From Desulfocapsa sp. (GTDB lineage: Bacteria; Desulfobacterota; Desulfobulbia; Desulfobulbales; Desulfocapsaceae), in assembly GCA_029942265.1 (NCBI GenBank), contig JAOZTO010000156.1, positions 1 to 6,212 of the forward strand: a stretch of 6,212 bases of DNA. Reading direction: 5' to 3'. The stretch's first letter is position 1; the number at the start of each line of letters is the position of its first letter. Below the pieces are notes generated by a model. It was not told where the DNA came from and did not search any database. It saw only the letters and a list, made by a program, of their open reading frames with translations. Both the position numbers and the translations under genes were made by a program. Shown one piece after another: positions 1 to 6,119 of this stretch.

Positions 1-74
1 CAAGGGATCTAATCGCCATTTTTCAGGCTATCAAAGTTGCTGGTGCAATGCATGGTGAACTTATTGTTTTATGA
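1..74 (+). CDS. flgI: Flagellar P-ring protein FlgI, C-terminal end (partial)
   Basis: Reading from base 3, the frame gives R-D-L-I-A-I-F-Q-A-I-K-V-A-G-A-M-H-G-E-L-I-V-L and then TGA at 72-74. This matches the conserved C-terminus of FlgI, which usually reads like 'PRDLIAILQALKAAGAL.AEL.V'. FlgI forms the P-ring around the flagellar rod in the peptidoglycan layer of Gram-negative bacteria. Only about 23 codons are in the window; the rest lies off the left edge. The call is supported by the rod-binding FlgJ-type gene downstream on the same strand, the usual flgI-flgJ order. The two genes are unusually far apart because repeats fill the gap. Confidence 0.85.
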   Translation, partial: RDLIAIFQAIKVAGAMHGELIVL

Positions 75-77
75 TGT

Positions 78-236
78 ATGATGGATTAGTAAAAACTCTT
101 CATCTTCTTCGTTACTGCAAATTTCGTATCATTTCAACGTACCCTAGTACGCCGAAATAATACGAAATTTCCGCGCCTCGAATATGAAGTTTTTTACAAA
201 TCCATCCCACTTCCGGACTTTTTACGATACCATCAT
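78..236. repeat. Long imperfect inverted repeat, family A copy 1
   Basis: The core is a near-perfect palindrome: 80-142 pairs with 147-206 around a 4-base loop (143-146). Arms of about 60 bases share long identical blocks such as AAATTTCGTAT/ATACGAAATTT and GATGGATT/AATCCATC. An outer 20-base pair of ends, 78-97 and 217-236, is also inverted (ATGATGG..T.GTAAAAA, 4 mismatches). A second copy of the same core lies at 2879-3022. No ORF is encoded, so this is a MITE- or REP-like palindromic unit. It begins 3 bases after the flgI stop codon. As RNA it would fold into a long hairpin that could protect the flgI transcript end or weaken read-through into flgJ; that role is inferred. Confidence 0.85.
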
Positions 237-237
237 G

Positions 238-394
238 TCATGTATGAGTCCGTTGATTTAATAGCATTTTTGTTCGATGTCGAGGTAAATGGGAAATTTT
301 ACCGCAGGCATATGGTTGATATTCCGAGGATAAAATTTTTCATTTAACGAAGAGATCGGGCAAAAAGGCATTAAATCAACAGGCTCATGTGTGA
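238..394. repeat. Long imperfect inverted repeat, family B
   Basis: The left arm 238-301 and right arm 331-394 are both 64 bases and are reverse complements over most of their length. Matching blocks include GTTGATTTAAT/ATTAAATCAAC, ATTTTTG/CAAAAAG with small differences, and AAATTTTA/TAAAATTT. The spacer, 302-330, is 29 bases. Its sequence is unrelated to the family A repeat, which it follows almost directly, so the flgI-flgJ gap holds a composite of two palindromic units. Its right end contains the ATG at 387, which would otherwise look like an early start for flgJ. No coding content is seen. Confidence 0.82.
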
Positions 395-509
395 TGAACT
401 CACAAAAAGTCTGAACTTAGGAATAGTTACACTTCAGGGTGCCGTCAGTAGTTTGGGATGTTTTAAACCCAAGCCAAAATACTTTCAATACCACTACCAG
501 TCACAACAT
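395..509 (+). other. Unassigned stretch between repeat and flgJ start
   Basis: This 115-base stretch is open in the flgJ frame back to an ATG at 387, so it could be read as an N-terminal extension. The encoded residues do not resemble a rod-binding protein and are fairly rich in aromatic residues and Pro near the end. It has a weak inverted pairing (TTGGG at about 453-457 with CCCAA at about 468-472), but no promoter or strong Shine-Dalgarno was found. It may be leftover repeat or inserted sequence, or a 5' leader for flgJ. I cannot decide. Confidence 0.35.
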
Positions 510-827
510 ATGAATATATCAATAGACGCACGATCACCTTACACAGACAGCACCATCAAAAACAAAGCAACTGACCCAAAAGAAGGAGAATTGCTGTCAC
601 TTCGGAAATCATGTAGAGACTTCGAAGCAATCTATGTAAATGAGATGTATAAGTCCATGAGGAAATCAGTTCCAGATTCTGTGATGTATAAAAATGATAT
701 GGCCAACACGCTTTATCAGGAAATGCTTGATATGGAAATGGCTAAACAGACATCTGAAGGTGATGGTATGGGGATAGGTAAAGCCATGTATGACCAGCTG
801 AAAAGCCAACATTTCCCTGATAAATAA
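510..827 (+). CDS. flgJ: Rod-binding protein, FlgJ N-terminal-domain type
   Basis: The 105-residue product matches the FlgJ N-terminal (rod-binding) domain. A basic/acidic lead is followed by 'CRDFEAIYVNEMYKSMRKSVP', equivalent to the family's 'A..FE..F...M.KSMR...P'. Next come 'TLYQEMLDMEMAKQ', equivalent to '..Y..M.D..IA..', and a Gly-rich 'GDGMGIGKAMYDQL' end. Such proteins act in the periplasm to help rod assembly. The C-terminal muramidase domain of enterobacterial FlgJ is absent, as is usual outside the gammaproteobacteria. The ATG at 387 gives 41 extra residues but lies inside an inverted repeat, so I chose 510, which puts the domain near the N-terminus. Neither start has a convincing Shine-Dalgarno. 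FlgI just upstream supports the call; the gap between the two genes is the odd point. Confidence 0.85.
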   Translation: MNISIDARSPYTDSTIKNKATDPKEGELLSLRKSCRDFEAIYVNEMYKSMRKSVPDSVMYKNDMANTLYQEMLDMEMAKQTSEGDGMGIGKAMYDQLKSQHFPDK

Positions 828-835
828 TTGCACAT

Positions 836-853
836 TCTAATGTAACCATTAGG
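836..853. terminator. Small hairpin between convergent genes
   Basis: CTAATG (837-842) pairs with CATTAG (847-852) across a TAAC loop, with a possible extra U-G pair outside. It lies between the ends of flgJ (+) and the STAS-PilZ gene (-), where a two-way terminator would be expected. No clean T-run follows on either strand, so intrinsic termination would be weak at best. Confidence 0.3.
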
Positions 854-891
854 ATTCGATTCAAGAATAAAAAACTGAATTATACGTTATT

Positions 892-1785
892 TTAATATCC
901 AGTAACTCTGAGAATATCTGACTGGGCTTTTGATGAGATATTGACAAATTCAAGGCCATATTGTCTTTCCTCGTATGAACGAATAACACATTTTTCTTTT
1001 ATCGTAAACACTCTCCCTATCACAAATTTCACCTGCAAACGATCTCCGATTTCGTGTGCTTCATCAGACTCCATACACAACCCACCCTTACTAACATTCA
1101 CAAGCATTCCCTTACTTTCTTTCTTTGTGAATGTATTGACACAAGAAATAGGCACACCATCTTCTATAATTTGATTTTCGCCCACTCTTTTACTTTTTCT
1201 TTTATCGTTTGGCTGTTTGGTTTTCTTGACCGGTGATTGTTTGAGTATGTCCTGGTTTTCCAGAAAAAAACTATCATCTGACTGTATGACATCGTACTTC
1301 ATTTGTTTGTCGGGTGATATTATTTCTCGAAAGAAACTGTCGTCAACAATAATGCCACCTTTCTTTTTGGGATTCTCCTTGTTGTTAGTACCCTGCGTAT
1401 GTTCCGGACAATCATTGTCCTTCTTTAATGGGTTATTTTGATTATCATGTTTAGAAATAATCTGAAACGCATTGTCTCGACTTCCCGCGAAAGTAAAACG
1501 TGCAGCCATTCCTTTTGTGCCAATAAAAGTCTTCGCCTTGTCACTGACACAACATAACGTAATCTTATCACGCCTAAGTTTGGCCATTAGTTGCATTGTT
1601 TTCAATAAACCGTTCAGACCATAATCATCGAGACTGTCCACTTGAGAAAGGTCTAATAATAAATGGTTATCATGTGTTTTTAGAATTTTGCTAATCGCAT
1701 TCAGGAATTCTTTCAGATACCCTTTCTTAAAACCTTTTGTTCCAAAATCTATGACGATAACGTTGTTAATAATTTTTGCTTTCAT
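892..1785 (-). CDS. STAS-PilZ fusion protein (c-di-GMP-binding signalling protein)
   Basis: The protein has 297 residues. Residues 1-110 look like a STAS domain: an N-terminal beta strand, 'LLLDLSQVDSLDDYGLNGLL' at about 42-61, then 'ITLCCVSDKAK' and a final helix. STAS domains act as anti-sigma-factor antagonists or partner switches. At the position of the phosphorylated Ser in SpoIIAA (MDSSGL) this protein has Asp54 (LDDYGL). Residues 111-195 are a polar, probably disordered linker with two DDSFF motifs (148-152 and 170-174). Residues 196-297 are a PilZ domain with both c-di-GMP motifs: RxxxR (R196, R200) and NxSxxG (N230, S232, G235). No signal peptide or membrane segment is seen, so it should be cytoplasmic. 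The Shine-Dalgarno is weak. It converges on flagellar genes, which suggests but does not prove a motility role. Confidence 0.85.
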   Translation of the reverse strand: MKAKIINNVIVIDFGTKGFKKGYLKEFLNAISKILKTHDNHLLLDLSQVDSLDDYGLNGLLKTMQLMAKLRRDKITLCCVSDKAKTFIGTKGMAARFTFAGSRDNAFQIISKHDNQNNPLKKDNDCPEHTQGTNNKENPKKKGGIIVDDSFFREIISPDKQMKYDVIQSDDSFFLENQDILKQSPVKKTKQPNDKRKSKRVGENQIIEDGVPISCVNTFTKKESKGMLVNVSKGGLCMESDEAHEIGDRLQVKFVIGRVFTIKEKCVIRSYEERQYGLEFVNISSKAQSDILRVTGY

Positions 1786-1884
1786 ATTAATCTGGTAAAT
1801 AATTTAAAATCGAATAATTAATCGCACCTTGCTTTATCAAACTCCTGTCCCTGTAAGTACTACCTGTATAAAATCACAACGCAA

Positions 1885-2832
1885 TCAAAACACAGGATTA
1901 TAATCAAAAAAGTGGTTAGTTATCAAGTTTCTATAGGTTCTAGTTTCACTTCTAGCCACAAATGAATTCGTTACTGCACCCGTCGATGTAAACCGAACCC
2001 CTTCCAGAAATTCACCATCTGTGACTCCTGTTGCTGCAAAAGAAATTTTACGAGAATTTATTAAATCCTCGACTCTGAACACTTTATCAAAGTTATCGAT
2101 ACCACTTGACTTTGCTCTCGCACGATCTGAGTCATCACCATATGATATTTTTCCTTCCAAGTAACCACCAAGACAGCGAATGGCGGCAGCCACTACTGTT
2201 CCTTCAGGGGCAAACCCATAGCCCATATAAATGTCTGCTTTTTGGCCACTAATCGCAGCAAGACAACCGGAAATTTCTCCCTCTTCAATTAGCTTGATCC
2301 GCGCCCCACAACTTCTGACTTCCTTAATCAACCCACGATGACGTTCACGATTCAAAATGCAGACAGTAACATTTTCAGTATATTTTCGTAACACTCTTGC
2401 CACTCGTTTAACATTGGCAGCAGGCGATTGATTAATATCAATAACTTCTCCAACCTTCGGTCCAACAACTATTTTGTACATTTGAAGATTAGGAATAGGC
2501 TTAATTGTCCCATCCTCTGCTATAACAGTGTAAGAAGTGGAATTATTACGTCCATCAGCTGCAGCTCTGTGCGCCTCAAGGGCAACAACCATAATATCCA
2601 TATTCGGCCCCCCCTGTCCTAAAAAGGTTGGCAACGTTACTATTTTATCTCGTTTTTTAAATCTATCATTAATAACAAATCCATTAATCATTAATCTGTT
2701 TAATGTTGTATTAATTGCATTCCTGGCTTCGTTGAGAATCTCTTTATGGTTTCCTAGCCCTTGAATACGAGCCGCTGTAAGTGCCGCAATCTCTGTGGCT
2801 CTTACTATTTCCATTCCATAATTTATATTCAT
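1885..2832 (-). CDS. glpX: GlpX-family (class II FBPase-like) protein, probably catalytically inactive
   Basis: The 315 residues follow GlpX end to end. The N-terminus 'MEIVRATEIAAL' matches 'LEFVRVTEAAAL'. Further matches are 'QMYKIVVGP', 'ILNRERHRGLI' (family 'ILAKPRHDAVI'), 'YGFAPEGTVVAAAIRCLGG' and the C-terminal 'ISFAATGVTDGEFLEGV'. The catalytic and metal half is degraded. Numbered as in E. coli GlpX, and near-colinear with it, the changes are K29 to H29, D33 to L33, E57 to R57, E59 to K59, D61 to R61, D85 to V83 and T90 to H88. The family's GEGE and DPIEGT motifs are gone. E88 (here E86) and E213 (here E210, in APEG) remain. The frame is intact and the fold residues are kept, so it looks like a maintained pseudoenzyme rather than a decaying gene. 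The start fits the family N-terminus. It lies downstream of a class III FBPase, separated by a palindromic repeat. A regulatory or scaffolding role is inference. Confidence 0.85.
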   Translation of the reverse strand: MNINYGMEIVRATEIAALTAARIQGLGNHKEILNEARNAINTTLNRLMINGFVINDRFKKRDKIVTLPTFLGQGGPNMDIMVVALEAHRAAADGRNNSTSYTVIAEDGTIKPIPNLQMYKIVVGPKVGEVIDINQSPAANVKRVARVLRKYTENVTVCILNRERHRGLIKEVRSCGARIKLIEEGEISGCLAAISGQKADIYMGYGFAPEGTVVAAAIRCLGGYLEGKISYGDDSDRARAKSSGIDNFDKVFRVEDLINSRKISFAATGVTDGEFLEGVRFTSTGAVTNSFVARSETRTYRNLITNHFFDYNPVF

Positions 2833-2878
2833 ACTTCAACCCGATTTAATTTATTCTGAGATAAGGGTTCAGTGATTA

Positions 2879-3022
2879 GAGCTTGTTCAACAGTGATGGC
2901 GTCGTAAAAACTCTCCATCTGCTTCGTTGCTGCAAATTTTCTATCATTACGACGTACTTTAGTACGCCGAAGTAATAGAAAATTTACGCGCCTCGCATAT
3001 GGAGTTATTTTTGAACGAGCCC
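2879..3022. repeat. Long imperfect inverted repeat, family A copy 2
   Basis: The ends are GAGCTTGTTCAA (2879-2890) and TTGAACGAGCCC (3011-3022). The inner arms pair around the GTAC-TTTA-GTAC centre near 2954-2965, with blocks such as AAATTTTCTAT/ATAGAAAATTT. The left arm carries about 16 extra bases, including GATGGCGTCGTAAAAA (2895-2910), a motif also seen at 80-95 and, inverted, at 219-234. The core is homologous to 80-206, but ATTTCGTAT has become ATTTTCTAT with matching changes in the other arm. The element ends on the base next to the FBPase stop codon (3023-3025), so it forms the 3' end of that gene's mRNA. A mobile or REP-like origin and an mRNA-stabilising or attenuating role are plausible but unproven. 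Confidence 0.85.
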
Positions 3023-4834
3023 TTAATCTGTTTCCTGGGTTAATTCACGAATTCTGCTCAATAGAGCTGTACTTTGACGTTTTAACAGCTCTCCTTTTGC
3101 AGTATTTTTTATCTTCATCGGCTGCCTGAATTCATCAATTAATTCGATATCAAGAGGAGCAGAAACAAGGTTTTCCGCAGCTTCCTGCATCTCTTCATGG
3201 GTAGGAAGAATAATTCCAAAAAGCTGATATGGTGTATGCACCAATGCATGTCCTCGATTATAATAGGCTGCTGCAAAGCCACCATCAACATTAATAGCTA
3301 CTCCATCACTTGAGGCCATCTGCTTGCCTTCCAGATAATTCACAGGAGTATGTCCGTAAATAACTCGCTGAATACCAAACTCATCTTTTAATTTCTGCTT
3401 AAATGAATCTGTCTGCATATTTTTTTTCCAATACAATGATCGTTCGTCATGATTTTCTTCATTAACCAGAAAGTATCGCTCAAAGGTTTTCATAGCATGT
3501 TTACCAAAAAATGGTGATTTGGGACCACACCAGAGGTAAAAAAACAGAGCTTGATCCTTTTTATCCTGAGGTTCTCCAGATAAATACCTAGCACCGACAC
3601 GCTCTATAGTATCTTGAACAAAGTCCAGTAGATCTCGACCTTTTCTACCGAGAAATTCTTCAAAACATCCATCAGCTTTAGACGGGACAAGTGCGTGAAT
3701 GTTCAATGTATTATTGTGAATATGATACGTTTCACCTTTTTTAAAAAAATACCCGAGCAATCGTTTTAGTTTCGTATTGCTTGTAAATTGAAGTGTAAGA
3801 TCATCTATCACCTCTTGTTCTTCAACTGTTAGTTTTGCAGGATGTTTATAATCAATGGTTGGAAAATAGGTGTCATTAAGGTTAGCTGTGTCCCCATTTT
3901 GCAACATATCTCTAAGGCGATCAAGCCACAGCCTGGATTCCATTTCATATTCCGGAAAGTCTCGGATGGTCTGTTCTTCAATTTTAAATTGAATAACAGT
4001 AAGGGCTTTTTCCATACTTCTTCCCTTATTACTTACCGCCTTGAATCGTCCAGTGATCTTATCAACAGGATAGGTTTTCTCAGCAAAAGCCTCAAGTTTT
4101 GTAGTATCAAAACCGAGACGAGCAATCAATTCAAAATGATCATACCTACAGGTGATACGCATGGCTTCAGCCACAAGGGACTGATTCCCTGCCCCTGCAC
4201 CCATCCATAATATATCATGATTACCAAAGACATAATCAACCATATCTCTGTAAGATTTAGAGGAAAGAATCCGTATTATTTTGTCAGGTTGCGAACCACG
4301 ATCAAAAACATCTCCAAGAACAAGTATGCGATCAAGAAGAATTTTTCGAATACTATGAGCCAAATGACTGATAAGCCGTCTTGATAGTATGGGTTCTTCA
4401 AACACCTGGTCGGGAACAGGAAGTCCTGAAAGTAATCTTTTAATAGTATTACGAAATTCAGGCGGAAAAACATCACCAGTACGATGTCTCAGATTTGACA
4501 GTCTATATTTAAGAATTTGCACAAGACAAAAAATCACGTCTTGAGTATCCATCAGAATATTTTTTTCTGCAAAATATTCATTTTTCCGTATAATTTTTGT
4601 CAGATATTGGATTTTGTTAATACTGAATGTTTTAGGAAGAGCTTCTCGACAAGTCTGATAAAGCATACCAAAGCGGCCACGAAGAATAGCCATAAAGCGA
4701 TCGCCCTCTCCGTGCAGATCACTGATCCAGAGAGTGACAGGGATATTAGAATTAAGTTCATTTTCTATATGCAACAATTGCTGCGCCAGCTTATCCAATT
4801 CATTGGTTTGTAGGCGGAACGTATCTTCCTTCAT
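3023..4834 (-). CDS. fbp: Fructose-1,6-bisphosphatase class III
   Basis: This 603-residue cytoplasmic enzyme hydrolyses fructose 1,6-bisphosphate to fructose 6-phosphate plus phosphate, the committed step of gluconeogenesis. It matches the Bacillus-type class III family (calcineurin-like metallophosphatase fold, usually about 640-670 residues). Metal motifs are complete: SDLHGE (38-43), GDVFDRG (174-180), GNHD (204-207) followed by '[10 protein letters not shown]', then 'LNIHALVP' and GHTPV (494-498). '[12 protein letters not shown]' matches the family's 'ANIIRICARYDN'. The start has a good GAGAGG Shine-Dalgarno 5 bases upstream. It follows the PA14 lipoprotein gene by 13 bases, so the two are probably co-transcribed. 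The stop codon directly abuts a palindromic repeat. It is somewhat shorter than the Firmicutes enzymes but has no missing motif. Confidence 0.93.
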   Translation of the reverse strand: MKEDTFRLQTNELDKLAQQLLHIENELNSNIPVTLWISDLHGEGDRFMAILRGRFGMLYQTCREALPKTFSINKIQYLTKIIRKNEYFAEKNILMDTQDVIFCLVQILKYRLSNLRHRTGDVFPPEFRNTIKRLLSGLPVPDQVFEEPILSRRLISHLAHSIRKILLDRILVLGDVFDRGSQPDKIIRILSSKSYRDMVDYVFGNHDILWMGAGAGNQSLVAEAMRITCRYDHFELIARLGFDTTKLEAFAEKTYPVDKITGRFKAVSNKGRSMEKALTVIQFKIEEQTIRDFPEYEMESRLWLDRLRDMLQNGDTANLNDTYFPTIDYKHPAKLTVEEQEVIDDLTLQFTSNTKLKRLLGYFFKKGETYHIHNNTLNIHALVPSKADGCFEEFLGRKGRDLLDFVQDTIERVGARYLSGEPQDKKDQALFFYLWCGPKSPFFGKHAMKTFERYFLVNEENHDERSLYWKKNMQTDSFKQKLKDEFGIQRVIYGHTPVNYLEGKQMASSDGVAINVDGGFAAAYYNRGHALVHTPYQLFGIILPTHEEMQEAAENLVSAPLDIELIDEFRQPMKIKNTAKGELLKRQSTALLSRIRELTQETD

Positions 4835-4839
4835 AGTAT

Positions 4840-4845
4840 CCTCTC
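4840..4845 (-). promoter_or_regulatory. Shine-Dalgarno of the FBPase gene
   Basis: GAGAGG on the - strand lies 5 bases before the ATG at 4834, entirely within the 13-base gap after the lipoprotein stop (4848-4850). It fixes the FBPase start and suggests coupled translation with the lipoprotein. Confidence 0.7.
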
Positions 4846-4847
4846 AT

Positions 4848-5468
4848 TCAATTGACAGAACTCCTGCTATGGCCATACACGGAAGATGGTATAATCTCGA
4901 ATGCTTGAGCGCCAGGTGGTTGCCAATACAATTCCAACCTAGCCGTACCTTTACGTTGGAAATATTTTATTGTTATTGGATACCACCTTGGGTTATCAAT
5001 CTGTATTTCTCCAACGTCAGAAAGTCTATCCGAGTGGTACTCGGGATCAAAAACAACGATTTCCTGGTTGACAGCTACCCTGATTCCATCATTTGACATA
5101 GCACGAAATCGGTATTTCCCTGGCACTGCCATCTTAAGATAGCCACTCAAAAAAACACCAACTCCTTTGTTCTTTTGGCTGTCATAGACTTCCCCTTTAT
5201 TGAACTGATGATTCAGCAAGGCTACAGGTTGACCTTCAATTCCTTCCAAAACCATATCTTCATCGCTTGCCATCTGGTTAAGATGCCGATAAAATGCGTA
5301 TTTATAATAAATACGTAACCCCGGTTCCATCGTCTTGTCGATTTCGGGTAGTTGGGAAAGGGAAAGTGGAATTTCATTGATCGGTTTTGTGCAAGCACTA
5401 AAAAACATAAGTGTCAATAAAAGTAGAAAATATTTTAAACACGCCTTGAAACAAAAACACATATTCAT
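4848..5468 (-). CDS. PA14-domain lipoprotein
   Basis: The 206-residue product starts with a lipoprotein signal: a short basic N-terminus, a Leu/Phe-rich core (about 13-23) and Cys26 after F-S-A. Phe at -3 makes this an acceptable but not classic lipobox. Thr at +2 is consistent with the outer membrane. From about residue 48 the sequence fits a PA14 beta-barrel: 'VFLSGYLKMAVPGKYRFRAM', then 'SNDGIRVAVNQEIVV', 'RWYPITIKYFQRKG', 'ARLELYWQPPG' and a final 'IIPSSVYG'. PA14 domains often bind sugars or sit in surface proteins; the ligand here is unknown. The start is set by an AGGAGT Shine-Dalgarno 5 bases upstream. It lies just before the FBPase gene and just after the (frameshift-repaired) secreted protein, so it is probably the middle of a three-gene unit. 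Confidence 0.8.
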   Translation of the reverse strand: MNMCFCFKACLKYFLLLLTLMFFSACTKPINEIPLSLSQLPEIDKTMEPGLRIYYKYAFYRHLNQMASDEDMVLEGIEGQPVALLNHQFNKGEVYDSQKNKGVGVFLSGYLKMAVPGKYRFRAMSNDGIRVAVNQEIVVFDPEYHSDRLSDVGEIQIDNPRWYPITIKYFQRKGTARLELYWQPPGAQAFEIIPSSVYGHSRSSVN

Positions 5469-5471
5469 AAA

Positions 5472-5585
5472 TTACTCCTGCAAATCAGGTGACAATTCAG
5501 CAAGTACCCGATAATTAGCATCCCCTAAAGCTGTAACTCTTTGACTCTCCCTGTTGCCATGCGCTAATAATTCTATGGCGTTGCT
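5472..5585 (-). pseudogene. Frameshifted C-terminal extension of the secreted OB-fold-like protein
   Basis: In the -1 frame relative to the gene at 6064-5573, 37 codons run from the A5 run (5585-5589) to a TAA at 5474-5472. They begin S-N-A-I-E-L-L-A-H-G and end L-A-E-L-S-P-D-L-Q-E. This frame has no start codon of its own (it opens after an overlapping TGA), yet the product looks like real protein and continues smoothly from '...TPEQLAHEK'. The TAA overlaps the lipoprotein's Shine-Dalgarno and ends 3 bases before its ATG, as expected of a natural gene end in an operon. A one-base loss in the A-run, a -1 ribosomal slip on AAA, or a sequencing error would each explain it. The repaired product would be about 197 residues. 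Confidence 0.6.
5474..5479 (-). promoter_or_regulatory. Shine-Dalgarno of the PA14 lipoprotein gene
   Basis: AGGAGT on the - strand lies 5 bases before the ATG at 5468. It overlaps the TAA of the -1-frame extension of the upstream gene, which suggests translational coupling between the two. Confidence 0.7.
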
Positions 5586-6064
5586 TTTTCATGCGCCAAC
5601 TGTTCGGGTGTCATATTCCAGAACGGTGTTCCATCACTTGTAAGGCGAACTTTGAATTCATAATGCTCACCTTTTTTCACTTTGGAAGCCATAAAAATAT
5701 CTTCGTCATCTATTTCAGCCCAACTTCCTTTAATTTTAACCTTATCACCACGTTTTATTCCAGTATCTTTTGCTGTTGCAAACCAGACCGGACAGAGGTG
5801 AACCATTATTTTATCTCCATCATCATCCAATACTAATACGGTGGCATTAGACATCCCAGGAAGTGGTTTGATTTTTTTAAATTTGTCAACTCTTCCTCTA
5901 AGTTTATCCGATTCCTTAGGGCTATATAATTGATTATACTCGTCATCATTCCCCCAGCCTTTTTTGTCTTCAGCAGATCCGGCATAACTATGCGAAACAC
6001 ATAGAAATAAAAAAAATAACGGAATAGTCAATAATAAGAATGTTTGTTTACATATAATTTTCAT
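5573..6064 (-). CDS. Secreted small OB-fold-like protein (as read, truncated at the C-terminus)
   Basis: From the ATG at 6064 the product has 163 residues. A strong Sec signal peptide (residues 1-28, Phe/Leu-rich core) ends in S-Y-A, with cleavage likely before Gly29. The mature part has 'WGNDDEYNQLY', then 'LRGRVDKFKKIKPLPGM' and strands such as 'ATVLVLDDDGDKIMVHLCP'. 'GIKRGDKVKIKGSW' and 'VKKGEHYEFKVR' follow. This pattern resembles small periplasmic OB-fold-like proteins (DUF5666-like) that I associate with sulfate reducers. The biochemical role is unknown. Upstream ATGs at 6139 and 6079 are in frame but add residues ahead of the signal peptide; 6064 has a GGTGG-like site about 8 bases upstream. 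The present stop (5573-5575) follows an A5 run where the frame appears to have slipped; see 5472-5585. Confidence 0.7.
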   Translation of the reverse strand: MKIICKQTFLLLTIPLFFLFLCVSHSYAGSAEDKKGWGNDDEYNQLYSPKESDKLRGRVDKFKKIKPLPGMSNATVLVLDDDGDKIMVHLCPVWFATAKDTGIKRGDKVKIKGSWAEIDDEDIFMASKVKKGEHYEFKVRLTSDGTPFWNMTPEQLAHEKATP

Positions 6065-6119
6065 AAAAGTAACCACCATGATTGTTGTTTTTAAAGATTC
6101 ATCATAACCTAGCCAACAA

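Noticed and set aside
78..394. CRISPR array or structural RNA gene in the repeat-rich gap
   Set aside because: The repeats are single long palindromes of two different families, not short direct repeats with even spacers, and nothing resembles a tRNA or known RNA fold.
395..430. CTGAA...TTCAG inverted pairing as a regulatory hairpin
   Set aside because: Only five outer base pairs are sound; the interior does not pair, so chance is likely.
387..509. Upstream ATG at 387 as the flgJ start (146 residues)
   Set aside because: The ATG falls inside the right arm of the family B inverted repeat, and the added 41 residues do not resemble the rod-binding domain. The ATG at 510 is preferred, although its Shine-Dalgarno is also weak.
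1818..1840. Sigma-54-like (GCAC..TTGCT) or sigma-28-like promoter upstream of the STAS-PilZ gene
   Set aside because: GCAC and TTGCT are nearly adjacent rather than correctly spaced and on the wrong strand for the gene. The - strand TAAAG lacks a GCCGATAA partner at the right distance.
3842..4210. 122-codon + strand open frame inside the FBPase gene, and similar frames within the other - strand genes
   Set aside because: They lie antisense or out of frame inside strongly supported genes, have no recognisable domain and no ribosome site worth noting.
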